Assembly: GCA_037178855.1 (NCBI GenBank)
Contig: JASJZC010000005.1
Span: 7,130,001 to 7,194,000, forward strand
DNA length: 64,000 nucleotides
Source of the DNA: Oscheius sp. JU75
Taxonomy: Eukaryota > Nematoda > Chromadorea > Rhabditida > Rhabditidae
Direction of reading: 5' to 3'
Shown here piece after piece: positions 20,268-32,838 of the stretch. How positions within the stretch are numbered: the stretch's first letter is position 1; each line of letters begins with the position of its first letter. The translations under genes and the position numbers were made by a program. Below the pieces are notes generated by a model. The model made no database searches. It worked only from the letters and a program-made list of their open reading frames with translations, and was not told the origin of the DNA.

Positions 20268-23200
20268 ATGGGAAATGCTCAAGGGAGGGATTTATTTACT
20301 CCTTTGAAGCTTAACTGGTGGGACGATGAGGGATACCATTCAGAGACGATGGAGAGTATCATTAGCAAAATACAACAATCACAAAACTCATACCAACACC
20401 GTGGCAATGAAATTATCTCTTTCATTGATGCTTTGGTAGGTTTTTTTTCACTGGGTGCAGTTGAATACACTTTTAGACGGACTCGGGACCTTTAGATGCT
20501 GAACAGTTCTCGAAAAAAGAAAGGCAACTGAGCGAACATGTTAACAACGTAGCTAAATTCGTAGACGAGAGCTTGAGTTACCAAGAACATGCTTTTGATG
20601 ACTACGAGAGTTCTTGTAAAGAGTCAGGTTAGTCATACGCGGGTCGCTCCAAGACTCGTGATTCCTCTACCAACAAACTTCTGCTCTAGGCCGCGACACC
20701 TTCGGGGTTCGATCCGAATTCGACAAGGCTCTACGAGACAAATCCAGTCCTGTTTCTGGCTTCCTTATGGTTGAAAAGAAAGCAAATGCATTATTAGCCT
20801 GTTACAGAGATATTTACGATCTTTCTGGTGGCTACTTCAAGCCAACAATGTTGTTCTGATCAATGTGAAACGAAATGACGTTACCGGACCTTATGGATAT
20901 GTTTTTCTCCATCTCAACTTTGCCGCTGAGCTCCTCGTTGGTAAAATAAAAATAAGCACAAGAACCGTGTATGATATGAAACATATTTATAGGCTGAATT
21001 GGCGTTAAGACATTGCGTGCACGATGGAATTAAAGAGTATGTGGGAAGCTACGTGCCTCAAACAGACAGCCGAATAATGAATTTATTAGGTGAGTTTTGT
21101 ATGACTGAAATGGGGCAGTCTGTGGCAGTACGGTGAGACGAGACAGGCTGTTGATATGGCCAAAATAGGGAGAACCTAATCTTTTATAGAGCAAAGATGT
21201 TGTGACTGCCGGAATTCGAGAGCGCTTCTGCTACCGAGGAGAAAGTTCGACTTTGCTAAAATGAAGCACAAACTGACGTACGCCTCTCAATTTCCTATGT
21301 TGATGTTTTGGTCAATTAAAAAACTGAAACACTCTTCGGTACGTCAATCAAACATACAACAATTATTTAGTGGAAGGTTTACAGAACAAGGACAAAATCC
21401 ACTATGCGTTAAAGGCTATAGCAAAAGAAGCACCTTACTTCCCGTTAATGGTCACACATGCACTTCAGGTAATACTAAAATTTAAGAGTTACTGTACAGA
21501 ACACTTTAGAATGTCGAACCACAGTATGTGACAATTTCAGCAGAAGATGAAGATGTCCGAGTGATGATGTCTGTATTCACCGACACAACGTTTACAAGTG
21601 TAGGTTCAAAGCGCACAGAGCTCGAGGTGATAAGTTTTGGATGCAGATCTTGCATTAATTGTACAACTCGAGTTTAGCTATGCGATTACGAGGACGATGA
21701 CAGTCTAACGATTGAGAAATTTCTTGTAAAACTGCTCATGCGAGACTATCACAAATACAGACGGAAGACTATTGAATATCCTAGGAAGAGGTAGGCATAA
21801 CTATTTAGTTCAATGTGATGTCTATCATCTATCAGGATAGCCCTATGTCCGAAAAAAAGATCCTCCGTCAGATGCGTATGGTGTGGTCTATGAAGACGAA
21901 TACATTTCTTCGAAGACCAATGATAGCCCGTTGACCTTTCAAAATAGTATTGACGTTCTTCGCACTTGGTCGAGTACTTCTGAAGTAATAAAACACACAC
22001 CTCAAGAGCTAGGAGAGGTTTGAAGGCTCGTCAGTGTCATAATATTTTTTTTTCAGTTTAAAGTGATTAATGCAACAAATGGACTCAAAGAGTTCGTCGA
22101 AGAAAAGTTTGGCAAAAAATGGATGTGGTTGCATGAGGAAGCTAAAAACCCAGATGGGAGCCTTTTTGATGTGGACGCCAAAACAGCCGACATTTTCTTT
22201 CGTTTCTTATTCGATATCAAGCAGCTTGATAAGGCTAGTTTTGGTAGAGGCTCACTAAGTTAATTTTCAGATAAGGTTCCTTGTTGGTGTCCCACTGTAC
22301 CTTTTACAACGATTCATTCGTTCCAGTGAGCATGTTAGAGAATGGCTCAGTCAATCGACTAAAGACAAAGAAGTAGGTTAATTATTACATAAAGTTGATG
22401 AACTTTTTCAGAAGGCTTGCACACTCTTTTGCAACTCTGTTAATAGTTTGATGTCATTCGGCACCCTTCTTGCTTATTACCACGTGAGTTCCTTTAACAA
22501 ACAAACTGAAAAGTAACATATAGGTTCTGAATGACTCCACAGGCATTCACGATAGCGACAATGCTCATCAACGATTCACCGAGAAGCAAATGAATAGAAT
22601 GAAAGCACAGCTACATAAACGAAAAAAAGCTGAAAAGGTCTTCGTCGATTACTTTTTCCAACCCTGCCAAGAAGTATACAGTGGAATGTAGGTTCATGTC
22701 TCTTTTCATTCGATGTAAGAGTGGTCATCAGTCTATCAGGGCAGTTTTGAGTGGAGTCACCTTGATCAGTATATCGAAGAGTAAAAAGGTACTTTTAGTG
22801 CTCCACAAGAGCTCACTTCAATCACTGCATCTTATTTCCCGGGACTCCTAAGCAATATGAACGACTTTCCCTACGTATTCTTCTTGACGTTCGTTAAGAG
22901 ATATCAGGTACGTTGTCGAATAAGAGTTAAAACTTTTGAGGAATAGTTTGTGACGCATGAAGAACACAGAGAAACGAATCAACTACACGTTCTTGAACTT
23001 CTTTTTGATGCCTTACATAGCTGTCCAGATGGTAGCGACAACGCAAGGAGAATCTTCAGATCCGAGATGAGGGACTACGACAGAAGAACATTCCGAGATG
23101 TGGGCATTTTACATTGACGCATGGTTTGAGACTCATCTTGCGAGCAGTCAGGAAAAAGACAAGTCCAATTTTCAGAAATTGTATTCTATCGTAACCGGAG

Positions 23201-24240
23201 ACAACGCTGCAAATTCTCCTCGCAAAGTAAAATAATCTTCAATTGATGAGTTTTGTTTTTTTAGCTTTACGAATTTTTCCACGATAAGTGGGAAAAAGTA
23301 TTTCTACGGAGATTCATGGAAAAAGTGAATATAAAGACATACGTGTATGGTGTGGACATAAAGCCTTTAAATGGCGATTCTTTCGAAGGAGGTCAAGGAA
23401 AGGCGACCCTCGTATATGCTTCAGACATTGCTGTTGCGCTTATAGCTAATTGTTTCTCTGACAAGTCTCGTTATAGAGACGTTTCGGGTGAAATAGAATG
23501 TCTGCTAGGGGTGCGTACCGGTTATTTCGACAAGAAAGTTCGTTTAGAACCAGTTCAATCCACACATTGTCCAAGTTTATGGGTGCATCCTCGACGAGAA
23601 TAGGTTTTCTGGAATTTTGATGGAATTTTGTGAAGGTGGATCTTTACACGACTACATCGAGAGCACATCAAGTTACGCAGAGAAGGACATCATACATTGG
23701 ACTTCTCATGCTTCTTGTGGATTACTGTACCTGCACGAGAACAACATCGTCCACAAGGACGTCAAGCCGAAAAAGTAGGACGTCAGATTTCTTTTTAACA
23801 AGACATTTCAGCATGCTTTTGGACGTCACACATAAGAGATTGAAAATTTGCGATTTCGGCTATTCAAAAGTGATTTCTGTCTCTAGAGAAAACGACGGTC
23901 GCAGAGTATTCGTAACTGAGAACGAGAGGGGAACATCCGGCTACATAGCACCGGAAGTGATGGACGGAAAGGATAATATGTACACTGCAGCTGTAGACGT
24001 CTTTTCTCTGGGTCGATCAGTATGGCATATGGTGCATCGAACTGTACCCGAAAAAGGCTTGCTACAATTGCCAGTAGCTGTTACTATTTCAAACGACGCC
24101 TCGCGTTTTGTAGACAGGTAATCTCTCCGATATGCCGTACCGTTTGTTCTAGGATGATGAATAAGAAGGTCCCTCAGCGGCCAATTATGTACTACGTCTT
24201 CAAAGCGTTCAAGAACTGGGATCGAGAACAGCCAGTCTGA
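20268..24240 (+). CDS. Large MGNAQ-protein with C-terminal TKL-like kinase domain (copy 1; probably catalytically impaired)
   Basis: The ATG follows TTTCCAGA directly, and the protein starts MGNAQGRD, a typical N-myristoylation sequence. About fifteen short-intron exons encode roughly 1000 aa. The long N-terminal part is unrecognised but aligns throughout with copy 2 (27503-31258), for example KHKLTYASQFPML and EFVEEKFGKKWMWLHEEAK. The kinase domain begins near 23350. Alpha-C Glu lies in SGEIECLLG, the catalytic loop is HKDVKPKN (23755-23820, split by an intron), then KICDFGYSK, SGYIAPEV and FSLGRSVW. The VAIK-type lysine is replaced: AVALIANCF has Asn (AAT, 23448-23450) where copy 2 has Lys. 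Around 20821-20860 the reading frame shifts by one base and I found no intron that repairs it, so this copy may be a pseudogene or contain a sequence error. Confidence 0.65.
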
Positions 24241-25529
24241 AAAAGATAATAAAATGTAGACATACAGTGGGTCATCGACATAACTTTACTGTTGAAGTTT
24301 CATTTTGTGTCGCTTTGTAGACAGAGACATAAAGAAACAGACAGAACAGAGATAGAGAAACAGAGAGATCCTCCTTTTATCAACTACTTTGCTAGCCTTA
24401 AAGGGCTTTAGAACTTTTAACTACTTTTATCCACCCACTCTTTCCCAACCTGTTGAAAGGGCGTTTACATAAAATAAAGCACCAAAATAGATAATCCGGC
24501 TGGTTGACATGAAAAGGTTAGTTGCCGAAATACATCCCATTCCAGTCCTTTCCCCTATCTACTACTGACGTAAATGACTGGAATTGAACACAATCTCAGC
24601 TGTCCTGCTTCACCTACAGGCTGTCTCTTCAAGAAGTCGCCTACTTTTCAGTCACCTTTTGTTTCATAATCACCTAATTTGACTCTGCGGCAAGGTTTTC
24701 AAATATTGTAGACCGTAAGTCCGAAAAATGCCAGTTTCGCCACTTTCTGTTGAGTAGAATTGTTCTCACAGTAGACCTCCAAGCTCTTTTCCATTTGACT
24801 GTTCTTGACTTGAAGCCAGAGACTAACTTATTGCTAGAGTACGGTATTGTTTAGCTACACTCCTTGAAATACAAAAAAACTGACAGTTCCTTGAAGTCGA
24901 GACGGAAAAACTACGTACATGCCTCATAATCCAGTTTCCGCTTATCAATTATGCTCTAGTCCATTTTAGAAATCATTTCCTCAACTGCAATCTTTTGTCT
25001 TCCCATCCCTTTGATAAATCGACTATTCGAAACAATGTTTGAAAGGAGATATGATCTCATATGATATGATCTTCCGTACTCGATCAAGAGTCAAGTAAAT
25101 GTTTGTCTCGGACAGAGTAGCATGGCTAGTGGACTGCATTGAATTCTCGCAGCAGAGCTACCCTCTAAGTCTCCTGAGGTCTAGAACTGAAAATGGAAAA
25201 GTTTATAACCTTGTCAAACCTTAACTTTTAAACTCATAACAAAGGGTCTAGTGAAAGATTGAAATAGAAAATATACTCTGTCCAATAATTATAGATCTAC
25301 CCAATCGCTTGTCATCCAAATTTCGTAAGATTTCGCAATGTGAAACCAGTCGACCCTTTACCAACTTTTCTCACCTTTCTCACATCTAACTTTTCTCACC
25401 CCTTACTTCGTCGTACTTAAATCGACAGCAGCGATTCCATGTCCCTTATTCCCCCATTAATTTGAGGGCACTTCTAGATGTCCTCTCTACAAACTTCCCA
25501 TATTTCACTCTATTTTCCAGAATACAAAA
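24241..25529. other. Intergenic region, no gene seen
   Basis: A GA-rich patch lies near 24320-24370. Otherwise the sequence is AT-rich with no splice-compatible frames or repeats I can support. The last ~50 bp should include the promoter or outron of the next small gene. Confidence 0.5.
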
Positions 25530-25807
25530 ATGCCGTTCGATTTGGGAAGAGCTTGGTCAACTGCTTGGCGTACAGGGGGGATGGCAACAGTCGCCACTGC
25601 TCCGATTCCCCCTGTTGCGATTGCTACTGGCCTGACTGCTGGAACAGTCGCTTTCGTGGCCGGAGGTTTGGCTCCGAAGGACAAAGTCGACGCCTACAAT
25701 GGTTTCATCGATGAAATGGGACAATACATGGATCCAAATGACCCGCATTATGTCAGTGTAGGTTCATTCAAGAACTGAAAGTAATAGGCTTTTTAGGATG
25801 ATTAGAC
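25530..25807 (+). CDS. Small Gly/Ala-rich protein, about 80 aa
   Basis: The ATG lies nine bases after TATTTTCCAG, a strong trans-splice or splice acceptor. Exon 1 is 25530-25757. A GTAGGTTC donor and a CTTTTTAG acceptor add two codons and a TAG. The sequence MPFDLGRAWSTAWRTGG is followed by an apolar Ala/Thr/Val/Gly segment (residues about 17-48) that may be a weak membrane or amphipathic segment, and a hydrophilic C-terminus (VDAYNGFIDEMGQYMDPND). I do not recognise it. Size and composition resemble secreted or membrane-active peptides, but there is no classic signal peptide, so I assign no function. Confidence 0.55.
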
Positions 25808-26579
25808 GTCCATTCAGCAGCTGACTCGACGTCTTATGTGTAACCAGCCATTGTTTACTGATTTGCCTAAATGTAGTGACTCCCGAATAAACTGACTTAC
25901 TAGCAGGTTGTGAAACAAAAATTTTTATTTTGATTGTTTTCTCGCAGGACGAGTACATGATGTGTTTTACTAAATAAAACACATTTTTTTTGACCGACCC
26001 ATGCCAGTTTAGCTCAGCCCTTTTTTACTCTTTACACCCCACAATTCTCATTTCTATCCTTTTTTTGTTCTCATCCGTATAGTCTCGTCTAGAATTGTGA
26101 TTTTGCAAATATGTATTGTGTACTGGGATTTTTACAGCGGTGACCACTACCAGCTTCCGAAGGTTCAACAATAGTTCCCAAGTTCTTTTTGAAACAAAAT
26201 GACGCCAATCTTTGGGTTGTTATCCTTTTCTTGGGGTGTGTACTAGTTGCTTTCACCTTTATCAAGCAGACCATTTAAAAAGGCTCGGAATATACAATTT
26301 CCAATAGTTCACTCTTTCTCCAATTTATCGAGAAAAATCTCACAGCATTGACGACACTGCTCTAGTACCTGAAACTTATCAACTTGACATCAATTCATGG
26401 ACAGACTATCTGATGGAACAGTCCATCTAAGTTGATGCTTTGAACCTGAAAATGAGGACAAATTGCATACTTGGCCGATTATAGACGACAACCTGCATCA
26501 TTCTGAAATGCCAAAGGTATTACTGGATAGGAGGATTTACTCGTAGGCAAAAAGTCACATATCATTTGAATTAGAAATA
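25808..26579. other. Intergenic region
   Basis: No gene found. An AAATAAAA-type poly(A) signal for the small upstream gene occurs near 25970. Confidence 0.45.
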
Positions 26580-26950
26580 ACTACTGGCAACGGTAGCAAG
26601 TCTCTGTCGGGTACCGTTCGATGCATCGTCGATAATCGCCCAAGTCGCTTCACAAAGATCTTTTGGATCATGATTGCGATCAGAAAGATGTTGTAAGATG
26701 GACTTGTCACGCAGCTAGCGGACTATTGTACCTTCACGAAAATGGCATTGCTCACAAAGATGTCAAGCAGCCGAAGTAGGTTGTATCGTTCTTTGTACAT
26801 CTACTAAAATCTAGCATGCTGCTGAATGCTGCTTTTGAAATTCTGAAAATCGGCGAAGGATATAGCGCCCCTGAGATACCACAACTGACTGAAAAGTATT
26901 CCGCAGCTGTTGACGTGGTTTTGCGAACCAAAGCGGAAATATAGATGCTT
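26580..26950 (+). pseudogene. Kinase-domain fragment of the MGNAQ-kinase family
   Basis: About 26668-26778 encodes DVVRWTCHAASGLLYLHENG then IAHKDVKQPK. After an intron-like gap, SMLLNAAFEILKIGEGYSAP runs on to AAVDV (26813-26918). These match the catalytic loop and APE region of copies 1 and 2. The DFG motif, most of the activation loop, the N-lobe and the entire N-terminal region are missing, so it is a truncated duplicate. HKD survives. Confidence 0.75.
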
Positions 26951-27502
26951 TTGAAGAATGATGACGGAGTCTGTTGAAGAAAGGCCACCCATGCTCTCCA
27001 TCTACGATTTTTTCAAGCAGCGTCTAGAGCAACCAATTAAAAGTGAAGGAATTTGAATGGAACTTACAAGACGACCTACTTTTTGACTTTAATTTGACTT
27101 TTTTACCGTAAGCCAAAGTGTTTGTTCTATGTTTAAAAATAAAGGTCTTAGCTAACCTGCTTGTCTTCTAAAGCAGATTGTTATCAGTGATGTTCTCTTT
27201 GATGTTTGCAGAGCGGCACTTGTCGCTAATCTCGTGTGTTGTCCTGGTAGTATTTTGACTATTCGACTCTTTTACGGAGAAAATGCGTTTCTTACTCGAA
27301 GTTTATCTTGTGTGCTTTTCGTGTCTGTGTACTTACCTTTTCTTTTTAGCTTATCTGTTCCTAAGAGAAAATCACTATGGGTTCTTCCTGTAAAAAAGTA
27401 CTATTGACGACGCTATTTTCTCACTAGTATCAGGGCGTTTCTGTTAGACTGTCAGCTATTTTACCTTCGTTTGCGCCGCACCTAGCTTTCTTCATTTGCA
27501 GA
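26951..27502. other. Intergenic region upstream of kinase gene 2
   Basis: No exon found. It should contain the promoter of copy 2; the acceptor TTTGCAGA before the ATG mirrors the TTTCCAGA of copy 1. Confidence 0.45.
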
Positions 27503-30500
27503 ATGGGAAATGCGCAAATTATGTCGGCTCAAGGACATACTCGTAAAGAAAAAGTTTGCTATGCAATGCGGAATATGAGACAATCCGAGGCTTCTGCCTA
27601 TGACAATGAAATTATCTCTTATCTCAAAAATCTGGTGAGTTTGGTGAAATGTTCATGGTCGTATGCAAATAATTCAGACTCCAGTCATTTACCTTGAACA
27701 GTACGATGAAATAGCGGAGCAACTCACCGAATACGTTGGTAACATTGTTCAGTTCATGAAAGACAGTCGGACCTTACAAGAATGGTCACCAGCTCTTTCC
27801 GAATTCTTCTCCAGTCAAGAAGATTTCGATAGGAATGCGGTGAAAACAGACTTGACACCGTTATCTGTTGCCCAGAAGGCCGATTTTCTCAGGGTCAGTA
27901 ATAGTACGCTAAGTAAACAAGTTCAGTGACAGCGGTATGTTCAATCCCTATGGACACTCCTTCAGTCCAATAACGGTATTCTGTTCCATGCTTTTAACAA
28001 TGATGTTGTTGGCGCCAATGGTCTGGAGTTCTTACGTGGTCACAGCGAAAAGGAGCTCGTCGAAAAAATAAGAGTGAATACATAATTTACGCTTTCAGAA
28101 AATTTTATAGGCAGAATTGTCGCTGAGGTACACAGTGTTTGAGGGAACAAAAGAGCTAGTGAATAGTTGTCTAGGCAGTGGCAAGTTCGAAGTATCAAAT
28201 TGGGAAAAGGTGAGGCACAAATTGACGTATGCATCGCAATACCCGATGCTAATATACCGGGCAATTGTAGAACGAAAACATTCTTCGGTAGGTCGTTAAA
28301 GAATCCGGTTACCTTTCTTTCTATTATAGATTGAGTACAGAGCTGAAATACACGAGGTGTTCAAGGTTGTAACGAAAGAAGTACCCTATTTTTCGTTACT
28401 GCTCATCCAGGTAATGACTGACTGGATAGTATAGAATAGAAAACTTCAGGGCGTTGACAATCGGCAGGCTGCAATTTCCGAAGATGATGAAGATGTGCAA
28501 ACAATTACGTCTGTTTTCGATGATACGACATTCACAAGAGTAGGTACAAGAAATTTATATATTGGCATCATTGGAGTCGGATCCATAACTACTTTAACTG
28601 AAAAACCGTGTTTATAACCAAAAGAAGCCTTTGAGGGTCGACCATTATGGTATTAACGTATGTATTTTGCTTTAATAGTCTGCCACCGCAGAATGCTCAC
28701 AATCAGTCAAACAGCATTTTCTCAACAGAACTTGTGAATTTTGAATCCAGGGTTCAGAAGAGTACGTACTTCGACGGCAAAGATCTACCAATCATCGACA
28801 AGTTTCTTGTTAAACTAATGATGAGAGACTATCACAAAAACAAGGAGGAGACGATTGAATATCGTAGAAAAAGGTAACTGTCAGTCTTGACTTATGGTTT
28901 GATGTCAATTAGGCTGGCCTTACGTCTAAAAGAAGATGAATGGCTTCCGCCAGGCACACTCGGTGAAGTTTACGAAGATGAATACAATTTTTCGAAAACG
29001 ATCGGTGAACCGTTGACATTCCAAAACGACATAACCTTTTCCCCCATTGGGATTGTCGAACACACACTTTCTGCTCGGAAACTGTCAAATGTATGTTGGC
29101 TCATCGCAAGAACTTATTTTGTATCAGTACGAAGTGATCGATGATTCGGAAGAACTCGAAAAGTTCGTCGAGGGAAAATTTGTCAAAAATTGGTCATGGC
29201 TTGATGAGGAGGCCCAAAAGCCGGATGGAGGTCTTTTTGATACTGAGTACACTGCCGACATTTTCTATCGCATCCTATTCAATATCGAAACTTTTGATAA
29301 GGCTAATTTTAAACTTCTACTTTCTAACTAATAACAAACTTTCAGACCAAGTTCCTTATTGGTATTCCTCTCTACCTGCTTCAGCGTTTTCTCCGTTCCA
29401 GTGAGCACATTAGAGATCGGTTCAATAAAACAACTGTGCAGCTAAATTCACAGCTCTTTGGAACCAACAAAAAGGTGAGATATTCACAGCCAAAAACCTT
29501 TTTAGTTGGCTTGTGATCTCTTTTGCAGATCCATCAATAGTTTGATGACATTTGGTTCTCTTTTTGCCTACTATCAAGTAAGAAAGATGTCCTGAAAAAC
29601 GCAGTTAACATCTAGGTTTTGAAACAATGGTTTGCTGAGTCTGAGTCTGACCTGAAAAGCATGCGGGCGAAACTGAAGGCAAGAGAGGAGGCGGAAAAGG
29701 TCTTCATCGCTTACTTTTTTCAACCTTGCCAAGAGTTTTTGTTTTCTGGGTACGTTCTTACGCTATCATAGACAGTCTGGAGAGGGTGTAGTTGATTGCA
29801 AGTCTCAAATGCATCGAGTTCTAATTACCATGCAAATTTTCAGATCTCCGCATAAGGTCAAACCAATCTCTGCCTCTGATTTCCCCGACCTGCTAAATCA
29901 TATGAACAAGTACCCTTATGTTTTCTTTCTCGCTTTTATAAACAGATATCAGGTATGTAGAATTACATCAAAGCATCAAGAAAGAAATAGTTTGTAACTC
30001 GTGAAAGACACGAAGAAAGGAATCAACTCCATGTGCTTCAACTGTTCTATGACGCCTTACACAGCAGTCCAGACAGCAGCGATCAAACGAGGAGAATATT
30101 CAGATCAGACAAAACAGATTGCGATGGCCTGACATTCAAGCAGGTGAGGTATGTTCTCTTCCCAAATTATAATCGTTCTTTCAGAAACTGTATTCCGCCT
30201 TGACAGAAGACTATGCATACTCCGGAAAGGCACCTTTTGAAGTAAGGCGTTTAAACTTCAGAACTAAACTGTTTGTTCAGCTTCGTGATCTTTTCCACAA
30301 AGCTTGGGAAGAAATAGTTCTGCAGAAGTTTTTAGAGAAATCGAAACTCAAAACTTACCAATGGAAAGAACTGGATAAGACTCCTTCTACTAGCACTTTT
30401 ATCGAAGGTGGAGCTCAAGGCGACACGAGACTCGTCTATGCTCCAGGAATTGCTGTTGAGCTCGTAGCTAAATGCTTCCTTGACAAGTCCCAATACAGAG

Positions 30501-31258
30501 AAATTTCTGGGGAAATAGAATGCTTGCTAGGGGTGAGTGTTATGGTTGTTGAGAAATGGTTCTTTCAGAATCAGTTCAATCCTCATATTGTTCAAGTTTA
30601 TGGATGCATCCTCGACGAGAAGCAGTTTTACGGGATCTTGATGGAATACTGTGAAGGCGGATCTTTACATGACTACATCCAGGATAAGCACAAACTTTAT
30701 GGGAAAAAAGACATTATACAATGGACGTTCCATGCATCCAGTGGATTGCTGTACCTTCACGAGAATAAGATTGTACACAAGGATGTCAAGCCAAAGAAGT
30801 CGAAGTCCAAATTTCTATCAAACAAAACTTTTCAGCATGCTTTTGACAAATACGAAATTGAAAATCTGTGACCTTGGCATTTCAAAAATGACCTCAGTAT
30901 CGAAAGACGGCACTACTCAAGAAGTATTCGAAACTGATGGTGACCGTGGTACGAAAGGCTACAAAGCGCCGGAAATGGAGAAAGGAGAGGATAATCTAAC
31001 TGCAGTTGTGGATGTCTTTTCTCTGGGTCGATCCGTGTGGCATATGGTGCATCGAACTGTACCCAAAAAAGACTTGCTGCCGCTACCAGTAGAAGTTTTT
31101 GTGTCTGAAGATCTCTTAGAGTATGTGGATACGTGAGTTTCTCTAATTATACAAACATTTTGGATTTCAGAATGATGTGGAGCGTGGCCAATGATCGACC
31201 ATCTATGAACAAGGTCTTCAAAAGGTTTAGGGATTGGCATAGACAAACTGAAATTTGA
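27503..31258 (+). CDS. Large MGNAQ-protein with C-terminal TKL-like kinase domain (copy 2; motifs intact)
   Basis: It starts MGNAQIMSAQG immediately after TTTGCAGA, again an N-myristoylation-type N-terminus. About fifteen exons encode roughly 1000 aa, parallel to copy 1; the homologous frame break does not occur here because a GTCAGT...TTCAG intron fits. The N-terminal ~700 residues are unrecognised. The kinase domain (from about 30400) has LVYAPGIAVELVAKCF with the beta-3 Lys (30470-30472), SGEIECLLG (alpha-C Glu), a hinge MEYCEGGSLHDYI, HENKIVHKDVKPKN, KICDLGISK (DLG for DFG), KGYKAPEM, FSLGRSVWHMVH and NDRPSM. All catalytic residues are present, so it should be an active Ser/Thr-type kinase attached to membrane by its lipid anchor (inference). 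The stop is at 31256-31258. Confidence 0.8.
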
Positions 31259-31479
31259 AACAACGTTGTCGTTTTCGTATTTCGCAAAGTAAAATTTTCT
31301 AGTTCACGGACTCCTATCTCATGATGCTCCTATCAATTCTCGTTGGCACAGCGTATGCAGCGATTGTAACGACCACAATGTTTTTACTGTTACTCTTGAG
31401 GAAGTATCACTCGTAGTATTGCCTTCAAAATGGGAAGTAATCTGACGTTTTTGGTCTTAAGCAATTTGGCAGATGACAG

Positions 31480-31960
31480 AGAGTGATTGATGCCGAAGTT
31501 CTCGACAGTTATAACTCTTGGCCAGAGAACACTAAATACGAAACCTGTTTCCTGGGAGCTTTGAGAGTTCGCAAAGAGGTGCCTCATGCTCGTTTTGCCT
31601 ATCAGTTTGCTAATGGCCTTACAACTGCGATTAATTTGCTTGCTGTTCCACTTTCACTCACAAGTCTATCACGACTACATCAGGAACACCTCAAATTACG
31701 CTGATAAGGACATCGTACGATGGATTTCTCATGCTTTCTGTGGACTGCTGTATCTGCGCGAGAGCAAGATAGTCCACAAAAATGTCAAGACGAATAGTAG
31801 GGCGTCAGAGCTCTTTCAAGAAGTCATTTCAGTATGCTTTTATATAATGCTCGTCATGGGTTCCTAACTGATGGTGTACTAAAGGTTACACAGCGCCGGA
31901 AATGGAGGGGATAATCTAACTGCCGCTGTCGACGTCTCTTCAAAGATTTTTGCATTCTTC
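31480..31960 (+). pseudogene. Degraded kinase-domain copy A
   Basis: Pieces of the same kinase appear out of order. AEVLDSYNSWPE is a C-lobe segment, yet it precedes YHDYIRNTS, DKDIVRWISHAFCGLLYL and SKIVHKNVKT. The catalytic Asp of HKD is Asn. An APEMEG-like piece follows near 31893. The reading frame is interrupted between pieces. Confidence 0.7.
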
Positions 31961-32039
31961 GGGGAGCGTGAGAAATCAGCTGTTGACTACAAGTGCTGGA
32001 CAATATAGAAATAACCAACAGATAGTTATACCTCCGAAT

Positions 32040-32764
32040 GAATAGTTCCTCAGTTTGAGGTACTCCAAGCGCATCAGCAATGGTCGTTTTGTTGGAATTC
32101 CCATGGAATTCTGTGAAGGAGGTTCGCTCTACAATGTTATTATGAAAAAGAAAAATGAAAGAAGTGACGAAAAGAAGTATCAGTACAACGAGGGAAAAAT
32201 TCTGGTTTGGACATGTCACGCTGCCAGTGGTCTCCAATATCTTCACGAAAACGATATCATAGACAAGGATGTCAAGCCGCATAAGTATGTAGAAATTGTG
32301 AATAGCGAAAAATATCCATTTAGCATGTTGCTTGACAAACACAACACCTTGATAGTCAGTGGCTTCGAAATCTCCAAAGTTACTTCTGTATCCGCTTCCG
32401 GGACAGAACAAGCTCCGTGAACCATCACCACAGACACCTTTTTCGAACTGATGGCTATCGAGCCCCGGAAGTTGAACAAAGCATAAAAAGTACAGCTGCT
32501 GTCGATGTCTTCGGCCTTGGTCGATCAATCTGGCAAACGATCTACAGACAAAGAGTGATGCCGAAGTTCTCAAAAGTTATGACACTTGGCCAAAAGAAAG
32601 CAAGGTGGACGTTTCTGAGAACATATGGAATTTTGTAAAGAGGTAAGGGAGCTGTACACTTCAAATGATGGTTTAGTACAATGGATGAACAAGCCAAGAA
32701 TTGTCCTACAATGACAGTCGTTTATGAGTTCTTTGCTAAGCTTGCTGAGGAATATGAGAACTAG
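32040..32764 (+). pseudogene. Degraded kinase-domain copy B
   Basis: It runs from IPMEFCEGGSLYNVI through ILVWTCHAASGLQYLHEND and IIDKDVKPHK, then SMLLDKHNTLIVSGFEISK, TDGYRAPEVEQ, AAVDVFGLGRSIWQ and a C-lobe ending at TAG 32764. The HKD His is Asp and the DFG position is scrambled (SGFE). There is no N-lobe and no N-terminal region. It is more complete than the other fragments but unlikely to be a working kinase. Confidence 0.7.
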
Positions 32765-32838
32765 GAACTTCTTATTCTAACTGTTTTCTCACCATGAATG
32801 CTTTTATTCTGTGAGCAACACATTAAACAGCGGGTCGC

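Noticed and set aside
31854-32573. 239-codon minus-strand frame
   Set aside because: It runs antisense to degraded kinase copy B, whose kinase words are on the plus strand; no motif in the antisense product.
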